Assembly: GCA_045106985.1 (NCBI GenBank)
Contig: JBGCFQ010000011.1
Coordinates: 124,001-188,000, forward strand
Reading direction: 5' to 3'
Origin: JAUIET01 sp045106985
GTDB lineage: Bacteria > Pseudomonadota > Gammaproteobacteria > Pseudomonadales > JAUIET01
Length of the DNA stretch: 64,000 nucleotides
Made by a program: the position numbers and the translations under genes. Positions 16,343 to 24,449 of the stretch are shown here, in pieces. The notes beneath the pieces are model-generated. The model was not told where the DNA came from. It made no database searches and saw only the letters and a program-made list of their open reading frames with translations. Numbering within the stretch: the first letter of the stretch is position 1; every line of letters starts with the position of its first letter.

Positions 16343-17047
16343 TCATGAATTAGTATGCGCCCTAACAAAGGCTTGCATATGGAAAGCCGCATGCTCTGGG
16401 TGATACTGATACTCCTGAGCCACTGGACAGGCACGCCTAGCGAGGCAACCCCGCTTATTACACTCTGCGTCAGGTTTACTCTTCAGATATGAAGCACACT
16501 TATCAACATCGTAGTGTCCTGGCGAAAATGCCTCAACAGGGCAAGCGCGCAAGCAAGGTTGTGAATAACATGTATCGCAACGGGATATAGCACGAGGGCG
16601 GGTAGTGTCTGACAAACCATATTCAACGTTGCTCGCAACCAAGGCAAATCGGTAAGCATGCCAAAGACCGTATTCTTTATGAATATGCACCCCTAGTTGA
16701 GATGTCGCTGATAAGCCTGCCCGCTCAGCCCAGCTCAAAAACGGCCAATATGGCGGCCCCTCGGACGGAAAGAGCACTGAGCAACCGTGTTGTTCGGCAA
16801 TAGACTCCCCTACTCTTTTGCTCCATCGATCTAAACTGTGCTGCTTGCCGTCAAGGCATTCATTTGAACAGCTGAAACCAGGCCAAAATGTTGACCCAAA
16901 AGACCCTACTAAAATGATCGACGCTGGTTCGCGTAGGCCTAACCCTGCCAACTCGCTTCCTTCTGCTCGTACAACGGCCAACATATCCAAACCGAATACC
17001 TGAACTCGCTTACGTATATTTTGAAGCAGATCGCTTGTACTTGTCAT
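16343..17047 (-). CDS. Two-[4Fe-4S] ferredoxin-like protein (distantly QueG-like)
   Basis: A 234-residue protein. After an alpha/beta N-terminal region with an aromatic stretch (GPPYWPFLSWAERAG, GVHIHKEYGLWHAYRFAL), two cysteine clusters appear: CDTCYSQPCLRACP near residue 155 and CNKRGCLARRACP near 197. This layout resembles the C-terminal half of QueG and reductive-dehalogenase-type proteins, which pair Fe-S clusters with cobalamin. It is smaller than QueG and its first cluster has a CxxCx4Cx3CP spacing rather than the usual CxxCxxCxxxCP. It is the first gene upstream of the methyltransferase run on the same strand, so electron delivery for corrinoid reactivation is a reasonable hypothesis. 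A QueG activity is unlikely. Confidence 0.72.
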   Translation of the reverse strand: MTSTSDLLQNIRKRVQVFGLDMLAVVRAEGSELAGLGLREPASIILVGSFGSTFWPGFSCSNECLDGKQHSLDRWSKRVGESIAEQHGCSVLFPSEGPPYWPFLSWAERAGLSATSQLGVHIHKEYGLWHAYRFALVASNVEYGLSDTTRPRAISRCDTCYSQPCLRACPVEAFSPGHYDVDKCASYLKSKPDAECNKRGCLARRACPVAQEYQYHPEHAAFHMQAFVRAHTNS

Positions 17048-17571
17048 GGTGTACGCTTGCTACTTTAATTGAGTGACTATTGACTGGCACAACACTGTTA
17101 GCCGCATGCCGCATGCATTGTAAATTCAGTGGTGATGGTAGACCTAAGTCTATGTCACAAGCAATGAGTGCGATCGAATCATGATTTACAATCACGAATA
17201 CGAAGTAAATAAGCACACAAATACAACAAACAAGCTCACATACCCCCAATTTAAAGGCCCTGACCCCTTTAGTAAGTCGATAACGGTCGGCAAGGCCGCC
17301 GAATGCGACACCAAAGTCCCCGTATGCGACGGTTTTACAATGGCTTACTTTTTTACCCTTTGAATATCCTTGATAAGTCTTTACCATGCACGCGACCTAG
17401 AAACCTAATACTCATAAATTCTAGATCATTGTTACCTTTGGCTCCCAATGCAAGAAAAGTTAGCTGAGATAGCAAGCAGGTCGCGAACAATTCGCGAACT
17501 TGATAAAGCGCCATGTGCGATTTGCATGTCTCGATATCTAACTAATTATATAAATTAACGAGGAATACCCT
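17048..17571. other. Intergenic region between the methyl-transfer island and the TonB receptor
   Basis: About 520 bp without a convincing gene. It separates divergently transcribed units and should hold promoters for both. A 125-codon open frame on the minus strand (17010-17387) has cysteine/valine-rich composition and no recognisable domain, and is not supported as a gene. A spaced direct repeat at 17481-17499 is listed separately. An AGGA ribosome site at 17561-17564 serves the receptor gene. AT-rich sequence just upstream (around 17540-17558) could contain a -10 element. Confidence 0.6.
17481..17499 (+). promoter_or_regulatory. Spaced direct repeat TCGCGAAC upstream of the TonB receptor
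   Basis: Two copies of TCGCGAAC at 17481-17488 and 17492-17499, separated by three bases, giving an 11-bp period (about one helical turn). The second copy sits in a palindromic TTCGCGAA. It lies ~75 bp upstream of the receptor start codon, a sensible place for a regulator site. No regulator is identified. Confidence 0.4.
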
Positions 17572-20388
17572 ATGTTTGAACGAAGCAAACTTAGCGCGGC
17601 AGTGGCTTCTGCCTTGGCAGTAAGTATATCTGCCGGCACAGCCCAGGCGCAGATGCTCGAAGAAATTATTGTAACGGCTACAAAGCGTGCAGAAAGCATG
17701 CAAGACGTACCTATTTCAATTCAAGCACTGGGCGGCGAAAGCTTGAAAGAGCTTCGCGTAGAGACCTTCGATCGCTACGTAGCTTACTTACCCAACGTGG
17801 TGAATGCAGGTAACGGACCAGGCAAGAAAGAAATTTACATTCGTGGTACAGCCACAGAGCAATCGTCGGTAACGGTTGGTCCCGCTCAGGGATCAGCGCC
17901 GGGTGTTGCACTCTACTTAGACGAAATGCCTGTTTCCTTCGGCGCACGTAACCTTGATATATACGCTGCTGATTTAGAAAGAATAGAAGTGTTGGCTGGA
18001 CCACAAGGCACCTTGTTTGGCGCCAGCTCGCAGTCGGGTACTGTTCGCCTAATTACAAACAAGCCTTCGGTTGAAGGATTTGATGCAGGTTTTAACTCCA
18101 AGTTCTCTAGTACTTCAGGCGGCGGCGAAAGCGCTGCAGCCGATGTCTTTGTTAACATCCCTCTGTCCGATAAGTTGGCTGTGAGAGCAACTATATACAG
18201 TGACAACCAAGGCGGCTGGATAGACAACGTTCCATCAACCTTTACACCTAGTGGCGCAGTTGTTGACCGCAACAGTCTTGGCTTCGGCCCCGCGCTCACC
18301 GGCGCTGACTCAGTGGCGACCGCTAGAAACGACACCATAGCGTCTGACGATTGGAATGATGCGTCTTATCGCGGTGTTCGTTTAGGCCTTAAGTACGATA
18401 TCAATGATGATTGGGATATCTTGGTCCAACACACTGAACAAACCCTTGATGTTGATGGCAGCTTCCTGTCTGATCCAAGCTTGGGTGGCGATTCGAACGC
18501 AGCGAAGTTCATTCCTGAAACAAACAAAGATGAGTTTGGCCTAACGACGTGGACTTTAAATGGTCGTGTAGCAAACCTTGACATCGTTTATACCGGGGGA
18601 TTCCTCGACAGAGACGTAAGCAATAACATCGATTACACCCACTACAACAATGGTGGTGGTTACATAACTTATTACCTGTGTAGCGGTAACGTTTACGATG
18701 CGACAGACGTTAACAACTGTTTCGACCCGACTAAGCAGTATGCTGAAACAACAACTAATGAGAGAACCACGCACGAATTCAGAATTTCAACAGATCCTGA
18801 TAACCGTTGGAGAGCAATTGGTGGCCTTTACTACAACGATGTTGAAACCACGCACATTGGTGAATTCCAATATCTATCAACTAACGCAGCTTTTGAAGAG
18901 CAAACCAACAGCTATTACAACGATAATCGTGGCGACGGCTTTTTATTGGGCAACACTACCATTCCCAATACTTCGGGCACGGTATCAGTAGGCCCAAGAA
19001 GTCCCGCTACCGTCTTCTTCAACGATTTCACTCGAACAGAAGATGAATTTGCAATTTTTGGTGAGTTTGCATTCGATTTCACTGACACAGTAAGTGCACG
19101 CGTAAGTGGCCGCTATTACAAGCTGACATCAGAATTGGAAGGCGCTTCGAACTTCTCGTTTGGCTGTCGATACGGCGCGGGCGGTTTCGGCAACTCTGAC
19201 ATAACAGCTGACGGCCGTTGCGATGGAACTGGTTTCAGCAACGACGTAACACAGCGACTGGAATTGTTAGGTCAAGCAAACGCGACTGGCGATCTAGCTC
19301 CAATACTGGCGGCAACGTCCCCGAACGGCGGACGTGATTTCTTCCGTGGTGGCGGTGGCGCATTCCCAGGCTCTAACCAGGCGATTGCTGATGCAATCAC
19401 TAGTGGCGGACTGGACATCAGTAACATCGAAACTGATGGCTCTACTGAAGAAGATGACATCATCGTAAAGGCCACTATCGACTGGCGTGTAACCGACGAC
19501 ATCATGTTGTTTGGTACATATTCTGAAGGCTACCGACCTGCCACTCAGAACCGTAATGCTGGCAGACTAGCCGCCAACCAGACTGGTGTTTATCTCGGTT
19601 ACAGAGTACCTACAGTGGCACTGACTGACACATTGACCAACTTTGAATTTGGCATGAAAGGTGAATTTCTTGAAGGCGCTCTTCGCTTGAACGCGACCCT
19701 GTTCTTCTCAGAAATTGATAACCTGCAGGTGTCACGCTTCGACCCATCAAACGTAGCGTTCTTGGTATTCATGGAGAACATTGGCGACGCAGAGATCACT
19801 GGTCTTGATGCTGACTTCCAGTGGGCTGCCACTGAAAACCTGACCATCACCGGTGCTTTTAGCATTCTGGATACTGAGTTGACTCGCTTAAACCCACAGC
19901 TTGATGGCGTAGCGGTTCCGGTTGGTAGCGAGCTGCCACTAAGTTCTGACTTCTCTGGCAACATACGCGCTCGATACGACTTTCCACTAACCGCGCTTGG
20001 CGGTGACGGCTATGTTTCTGTTGGTGTTAACTATAAGGGCGACAGTGCTGCGGGGATCGTAGGAAGTGCTGCATTCCTTGAAGATACGTTGCTGTTAGCA
20101 ACAGGTCGAAGCTCAGGACTGGAAATCCAGAACGAAGGTGGCAATTTTGGTACTGTTGACCTTTCAACGGGTGGCTTACCATCCAACTCGCGTTACGTGA
20201 ACCCTGCGTCTACTACAATTAACCTCTCCGCCGGTGTCAACAAAGATTCCTGGACAGCTGAATTGTTCGTAGACAATGTTGGTGACGAGGAAGCTACCTT
20301 TGTACAAACTGCTGGTAAGTTCACGCCTGAGGTAACTAATCAGCGACCACGCACAGTTGGCTTACGTGTTTCATACGACTTTGAATAA
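17572..20388 (+). CDS. TonB-dependent outer membrane receptor
   Basis: A 938-residue TonB-dependent receptor. A signal peptide with AQA cleavage site ends near residue 26. The TonB box-like EEIIVTATKR is at 30-39, followed by the plug domain (DVPISIQALGG, FDRYVAYLPNV, IYIRGTATEQ, LDEMPVSFG, RIEVLAGPQGTLFGASSQSGTVRLIT) and a long barrel. The protein ends in LRVSYDFE, an atypical final Glu after the expected aromatic. It belongs to the group annotated as generic or FecA/BtuB-unlike receptors in marine bacteria; the ligand cannot be inferred. Extracellular loops are rich in Asn, Asp and Tyr. It is followed by a terminator and a sulfotransferase/hydroxylase gene set. An AGGA ribosome site precedes the ATG. 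Confidence 0.95.
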   Translation: MFERSKLSAAVASALAVSISAGTAQAQMLEEIIVTATKRAESMQDVPISIQALGGESLKELRVETFDRYVAYLPNVVNAGNGPGKKEIYIRGTATEQSSVTVGPAQGSAPGVALYLDEMPVSFGARNLDIYAADLERIEVLAGPQGTLFGASSQSGTVRLITNKPSVEGFDAGFNSKFSSTSGGGESAAADVFVNIPLSDKLAVRATIYSDNQGGWIDNVPSTFTPSGAVVDRNSLGFGPALTGADSVATARNDTIASDDWNDASYRGVRLGLKYDINDDWDILVQHTEQTLDVDGSFLSDPSLGGDSNAAKFIPETNKDEFGLTTWTLNGRVANLDIVYTGGFLDRDVSNNIDYTHYNNGGGYITYYLCSGNVYDATDVNNCFDPTKQYAETTTNERTTHEFRISTDPDNRWRAIGGLYYNDVETTHIGEFQYLSTNAAFEEQTNSYYNDNRGDGFLLGNTTIPNTSGTVSVGPRSPATVFFNDFTRTEDEFAIFGEFAFDFTDTVSARVSGRYYKLTSELEGASNFSFGCRYGAGGFGNSDITADGRCDGTGFSNDVTQRLELLGQANATGDLAPILAATSPNGGRDFFRGGGGAFPGSNQAIADAITSGGLDISNIETDGSTEEDDIIVKATIDWRVTDDIMLFGTYSEGYRPATQNRNAGRLAANQTGVYLGYRVPTVALTDTLTNFEFGMKGEFLEGALRLNATLFFSEIDNLQVSRFDPSNVAFLVFMENIGDAEITGLDADFQWAATENLTITGAFSILDTELTRLNPQLDGVAVPVGSELPLSSDFSGNIRARYDFPLTALGGDGYVSVGVNYKGDSAAGIVGSAAFLEDTLLLATGRSSGLEIQNEGGNFGTVDLSTGGLPSNSRYVNPASTTINLSAGVNKDSWTAELFVDNVGDEEATFVQTAGKFTPEVTNQRPRTVGLRVSYDFE

Positions 20389-20471
20389 AAACTGAGTTGT
20401 AGGATACTAGGGAGAGGACAGGTTCCGCTCTCTAGTCAACATGCCAGACTCTGGTAAGTAAATACAAGAAA

Positions 20472-20496
20472 GGCGAGCTTCGGGCTCGTCTTTTTT
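20472..20496 (+). terminator. Rho-independent terminator after the TonB receptor
   Basis: A GC-rich stem (GGCGAGC paired with GCTCGTC, loop TTCGG) is followed directly by six T residues. It is placed ~85 bp after the receptor stop and ahead of the TPR-sulfotransferase, so the receptor is likely transcribed mostly on its own. Confidence 0.8.
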
Positions 20497-20548
20497 GCTT
20501 TAGCTTATACCTTATTACCACTCCTACTCGATGTTGCGATCTCCAACT

Positions 20549-22564
20549 ATGACTGAACACCAAACGCCCTCCTCACAAGAAGACAAATTAGCTCTCGCAA
20601 GAGAGTTACTCGGTAAGAAACAGTTTAGTGAGTCGGACGCGATAACCAGTGAACTGCTGGCTGAGGACCCTCAAAATATTGACGCCGCCTATGTGCGAGC
20701 CGTTTCGATGCGTTTACAGAAAAAATCGAACTCCAGTCTTGAACTACTTGAACAAGTACTCCAAGACAAACCCGACTATGGCCGCGCCTTTCAAGAACGC
20801 GGATTCAACTACTTAACTCTGAGAGATGTTGCCCAGGCAGGCACAGCATTTGAACGTGCAGTGGCCCTTGATCCGTCATTGCTTGCGAGCTGGAAGTCTT
20901 TAACCGGGTTATACAAGAAGGTTGGAAACAACTCACAAACTGAAAAAGCCCAAGAACAAGTGTCCTTTCTTGAGAAACTGCCAACTGAGCTACTAACTGT
21001 TATCAGCTATATTTCTGAAGGCAAACTTAACGACGCTGAAAGACTGTGCAAATACTATCTTCGCTCAGACAAGCTTAATGTAGAGGGCATGCGCCTATTA
21101 GCCGAGATCGCAACAAGGCAGAAAGTACTAGATGATGCAGAGTTTCTGCTAGAGACTTGCATAGAGTTAGAACCTGATCATTTGAACGCCCAAATTCAGT
21201 TCATAAATATTCTTCTTAGAGTTCAGAAGTTCAGCAAGGCGTATCAGTACGCAACCGCATTGCTAGAAAAACATCCAGAAGATCGAGCTCTTGTATTGGC
21301 ACTGTATGCCTCTGCTTGCACCGGTGTTGGTGAAAACAACAAAGCTATCAGTTGTTACCAAGAGCTCATCAGGGAAACACCAGACAACCATTTTTATCAA
21401 GTGTCGCTTGCCCATGTCTACAAGTCTGATGGCGATTTTGCGCGTGCTGTAGAGCACTATCAGAAAGCCTACACCATCAGAGCCGATTATGGCGACGCCT
21501 ATTGGAGTTTAGCCAACACAAAGACCTATAAGTTCAGCGACGCAGAAATCGCGCAGATGACGGGTGAGGAACAAAAAGAAAGCACAAGTCCTGACGATAA
21601 AACCCAGCTCTGTTTCGCATTAGGTAAAGCAATGGAGGACAGCAGTAACTTTGAGCAATCATTTCAGTTTTATGAAAGGGGTAATGCACTAAAGCTCTCA
21701 AGCGTGAAACATAATGCAGTGCAACTGCAGCGGCGAATAGACTCTCAAATTGAGACCTGTACGAAATCACTATTTGAGCAAAGAAAAGACTGTGGATTTG
21801 ACGATGAATCGCCAATATTCATCGTAGGCCTTCCTCGCGCGGGCTCTACCCTGATTGAACAGATTCTCTCCTCACACTCCTTGGTGGATGGCACCATGGA
21901 GCTACACAACATCCTGAACCTGGCAAAACGCTTACGTGGTCGAGATGAAAGCCCCGGGAGTATGCCGAACTATCCGAAAATTCTGACCGAGCTAGACAGC
22001 GATTACTTCCGTCGCTTTGGCCAACAGTTCATAAATGACACTGCAGCATACAGGGAAAGTGGAACTTACTTTACAGATAAAATGCCCAATAACTTTTTTC
22101 ATGTGGGACTTATAAAATTGATTCTCCCAAATGCCAAAGTAATAGACGCTCGGCGAAACCCAATGGCCTGTTGCTTCAGTGGATTCAAACAATTGTTTGG
22201 CGAAGGCCAGGAGTTTTCTTACGGCCTGGAAGAAATCGGTAATTACTATCGTCAGTACGTTAAGCTGATGCAACATTGGGACGAGGAATTGCCCGGTTTT
22301 GTATTGCGAGTAAATCATGAGGATGTAGTTGCTAATCTTGAAACAGAAGTTCGACGGATCCTCGATTATTGTGGTCTCCCTTTCGAACAAGCATGTTTGG
22401 ATTACCATAAGACTGAAAGGAATGTTCGAACGCCTAGTTCTGAACAAGTTCGCCAACCTATCTATACCAGCGGTTTAGATCAATGGCGTAATTTCGAACC
22501 CTTTTTGGAGCCATTAAAACAGGCCTTGGGCTCGGATATTCTGCAGAGTTACTCCATTGATTAA
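20549..22564 (+). CDS. TPR-repeat sulfotransferase
   Basis: A 671-residue two-domain protein. Residues ~10-330 are tetratricopeptide repeats (for example AFQERGFNYLTLRDVAQAG and YQVSLAHVYKSDGDFARAVE). Residues ~420-671 are a PAPS-dependent sulfotransferase, with the 5'-phosphosulfate loop GLPRAGSTLIEQ near 424-435 and a 3'-phosphate-binding segment around KVIDARRNPMACCFSGF. Such proteins transfer sulfate from PAPS, possibly to tyrosines (the catalytic domain resembles tyrosylprotein sulfotransferase) or to a glycan or small molecule. No signal peptide is seen, so a cytoplasmic location is expected. ATG 20549 is chosen over an upstream ATG six codons earlier; neither has a strong ribosome site. 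It is followed 35 bp later by another sulfotransferase. Confidence 0.88.
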   Translation: MTEHQTPSSQEDKLALARELLGKKQFSESDAITSELLAEDPQNIDAAYVRAVSMRLQKKSNSSLELLEQVLQDKPDYGRAFQERGFNYLTLRDVAQAGTAFERAVALDPSLLASWKSLTGLYKKVGNNSQTEKAQEQVSFLEKLPTELLTVISYISEGKLNDAERLCKYYLRSDKLNVEGMRLLAEIATRQKVLDDAEFLLETCIELEPDHLNAQIQFINILLRVQKFSKAYQYATALLEKHPEDRALVLALYASACTGVGENNKAISCYQELIRETPDNHFYQVSLAHVYKSDGDFARAVEHYQKAYTIRADYGDAYWSLANTKTYKFSDAEIAQMTGEEQKESTSPDDKTQLCFALGKAMEDSSNFEQSFQFYERGNALKLSSVKHNAVQLQRRIDSQIETCTKSLFEQRKDCGFDDESPIFIVGLPRAGSTLIEQILSSHSLVDGTMELHNILNLAKRLRGRDESPGSMPNYPKILTELDSDYFRRFGQQFINDTAAYRESGTYFTDKMPNNFFHVGLIKLILPNAKVIDARRNPMACCFSGFKQLFGEGQEFSYGLEEIGNYYRQYVKLMQHWDEELPGFVLRVNHEDVVANLETEVRRILDYCGLPFEQACLDYHKTERNVRTPSSEQVRQPIYTSGLDQWRNFEPFLEPLKQALGSDILQSYSID

Positions 22565-22599
22565 GCGACCCACATGCGCGCCTTGATAAGAATAGAATC

Positions 22600-23238
22600 T
22601 TGATTATTTCTCATCAGCACAAGTTTATTTTTTTCGCGGTTCCGAAAACCGCGACGCATTCGGTGCGAGAATTGCTTAGAATGCATATGGGCTCTAGCGA
22701 CTGGGAGCAGCAAGCTCTTTATGGCAAGCAGGCTCTGCCGATTCCGGCGCTAGCCAAGCTTATTCACGGTCATATCAGTGTGCAGGAAATCAAACCCCAT
22801 TTGGACGCGGCGGCCTGGCAGAATTATGTCAAATTTGGTTTTGTGAGAAACCCTTACGATCGATTTATATCGGTTTGTTTTTTTCTTAACAGAAACAATG
22901 AACAGTTTGCAGGCCAGGCCTTGAGTTGGATGAAAGCTGCCCTAAGTCGCGACCAATTTCGTCAGCGAATTCTGGTTAGGCCACAATACCAGCAACTTAT
23001 TGATCACAACGGCGATATAGCACTCGACTATGTCGCCAGGTACGAGAGTATTGACAAATCGCTGGTGGAGCTATCCGAATTACTGAAGCTGCCCTTCTCA
23101 GCCTTGCCAACTAAAAACAGTTCAGAGCATGGCGCCTACACTGCCTATTATGATGATGAGTTACGCGAGATGGTCAGCGAGTTCTATCAGGACGATTTCA
23201 AAATGTTCAACTACAGCTATAACTACAAAAGCGAGTAA
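22600..23238 (+). CDS. Family-2-type sulfotransferase
   Basis: A 212-residue single-domain sulfotransferase. The N-terminus reads straight into the first strand and phosphosulfate loop (FIFFAVPKTATHSVRE, residues ~9-24), and the 3'-phosphate motif follows at FGFVRNPYDRFISV near 86. A TTG start at 22600 is used because the protein would otherwise lose the loop. Family members sulfate carbohydrate hydroxyls (chondroitin or heparan type) or unknown bacterial acceptors. It is co-directional with the TPR-sulfotransferase, so the two probably share a pathway. It ends 12 bp before the convergent hydroxylase gene. Confidence 0.82.
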   Translation: MIISHQHKFIFFAVPKTATHSVRELLRMHMGSSDWEQQALYGKQALPIPALAKLIHGHISVQEIKPHLDAAAWQNYVKFGFVRNPYDRFISVCFFLNRNNEQFAGQALSWMKAALSRDQFRQRILVRPQYQQLIDHNGDIALDYVARYESIDKSLVELSELLKLPFSALPTKNSSEHGAYTAYYDDELREMVSEFYQDDFKMFNYSYNYKSE

Positions 23239-23250
23239 GTTGAAGCGGCA

Positions 23251-24225
23251 TCAATCACCCTGATTCAAAAAATCATCGCTCAACTCTTTATTCAGGGCCG
23301 CTCTCAGTATTCGCTGCATAATGATCGGATTTACGCCAAGCTTATTGCTATTAGTCACGAGTGCGCGCATTTCCGGATGCATTTTTGATTTGGCTGTCTC
23401 TAATACCGATTGATACAGCGGCCAGCCAGATTTATGGTAGCCATGTAAAAGCCATACCTCTCTCCAATCCTTACATAAATCCAATAATAGAGTTTTGTAA
23501 TGAAGAACAATTCTTTTGTCGTTCGCCGGGTTGGCCTCAAAATCTGCGATCAAACCTTGTGCTAAAGCGTCCATTTCTCCTGGCGCCATTACTGGCGCGG
23601 AATTGAAACGCTCTGTACTAATGTCGACTTTCGCTCCTGGCTTATACGGTAACGTTTGAGGCTGTCGAATGTCGCTGCCCTCTTCTTGAGCCTGTCTAAC
23701 CATGCCCCAAAACCTGGAAGAACCAGCGGTGTCTAACACCAAATGAGTACGATCGAAGTCACTGCTATTGATGACATTGTGATGTCTCCAGGAATCGAAA
23801 ATCCAACACTCTCCAGCTTGCATATGCACTTGCTCATCACCACAATAAAACAGCACTTCGGGAAAGGTAACAATCGGGATGTGAATGCGTACTCGTGTGT
23901 ACCAATGATAATTGAAGTCGACATGGCGACTTACTTCACTGCCGGCGGCCAACTTCATCAGACGTGAGCGGCCCAGCACCTCGCCGAAGCTAGCCAACAC
24001 CTGTTGCAAGTACTCACACCGCTGCAAATGTCTAGTGGCTTGCATATGGCCAGAGAATTCGTTGTTGTCCTTGCCGTCTCGGGCAATTAGAGGGATAGCA
24101 GAATTGCCGACAAGACCCGAAGGATGAGCCATCCACTGAGTATCATCTAGGCTCGCGAGTTCATGCTGCAAGCGTTCAACATCAAACTGCAATGGAAGCT
24201 TGACGAATGGTTGGGTGAGTTCCAT
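23251..24225 (-). CDS. Aspartyl/asparaginyl beta-hydroxylase-like dioxygenase
   Basis: A 324-residue protein whose first half is an Fe(II)/2-oxoglutarate dioxygenase of the Asp/Asn beta-hydroxylase type. Candidate metal ligands are H101 and D103 (SRHVDFNYHW) and H149 (SWRHHNVIN). The basic RTHLVLD segment at 159-165 is suited to binding 2-oxoglutarate. The second half (~200-324) is helical with no named domain. ATG 24225 is preferred over one four codons upstream. It faces the sulfotransferase pair (convergent, 12 bp apart). Such dioxygenases often lie near TonB receptors and TPR-sulfotransferases in marine and freshwater proteobacteria, which hints at a joint modification of a protein or peptide. 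The substrate is unknown. Confidence 0.8.
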   Translation of the reverse strand: MELTQPFVKLPLQFDVERLQHELASLDDTQWMAHPSGLVGNSAIPLIARDGKDNNEFSGHMQATRHLQRCEYLQQVLASFGEVLGRSRLMKLAAGSEVSRHVDFNYHWYTRVRIHIPIVTFPEVLFYCGDEQVHMQAGECWIFDSWRHHNVINSSDFDRTHLVLDTAGSSRFWGMVRQAQEEGSDIRQPQTLPYKPGAKVDISTERFNSAPVMAPGEMDALAQGLIADFEANPANDKRIVLHYKTLLLDLCKDWREVWLLHGYHKSGWPLYQSVLETAKSKMHPEMRALVTNSNKLGVNPIIMQRILRAALNKELSDDFLNQGD

Positions 24226-24449
24226 AAGGCTATCCAAATACCAACAAGGAGCAGTGCTCTATGATAGCAGTAGAACCCGATATTCGCGCATTAATAAAGC
24301 GAGGCAAACATTGCATGCAGCAGCGTATGAGGGCAAACTTTGTTGCTAAGAAACCCATCTAAAGACGGCCATGAACGGTGAGCGGCAAGATGTGCGACTG
24401 TAAACTTAAGTGCTCTAAGCCCTTGCAAATTTAACCGGATTTCATTGTT

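Noticed and set aside
16252..16434. Short minus-strand open frame upstream of the MttB-like gene
   Set aside because: Overlaps the 3' end of the Fe-S protein gene in another frame and has no recognisable features.
17010..17387. 125-codon minus-strand open frame overlapping the start of the Fe-S protein gene
   Set aside because: Cys/Val-rich, no domain, no ribosome site, overlaps the better-supported gene at 16343-17047.
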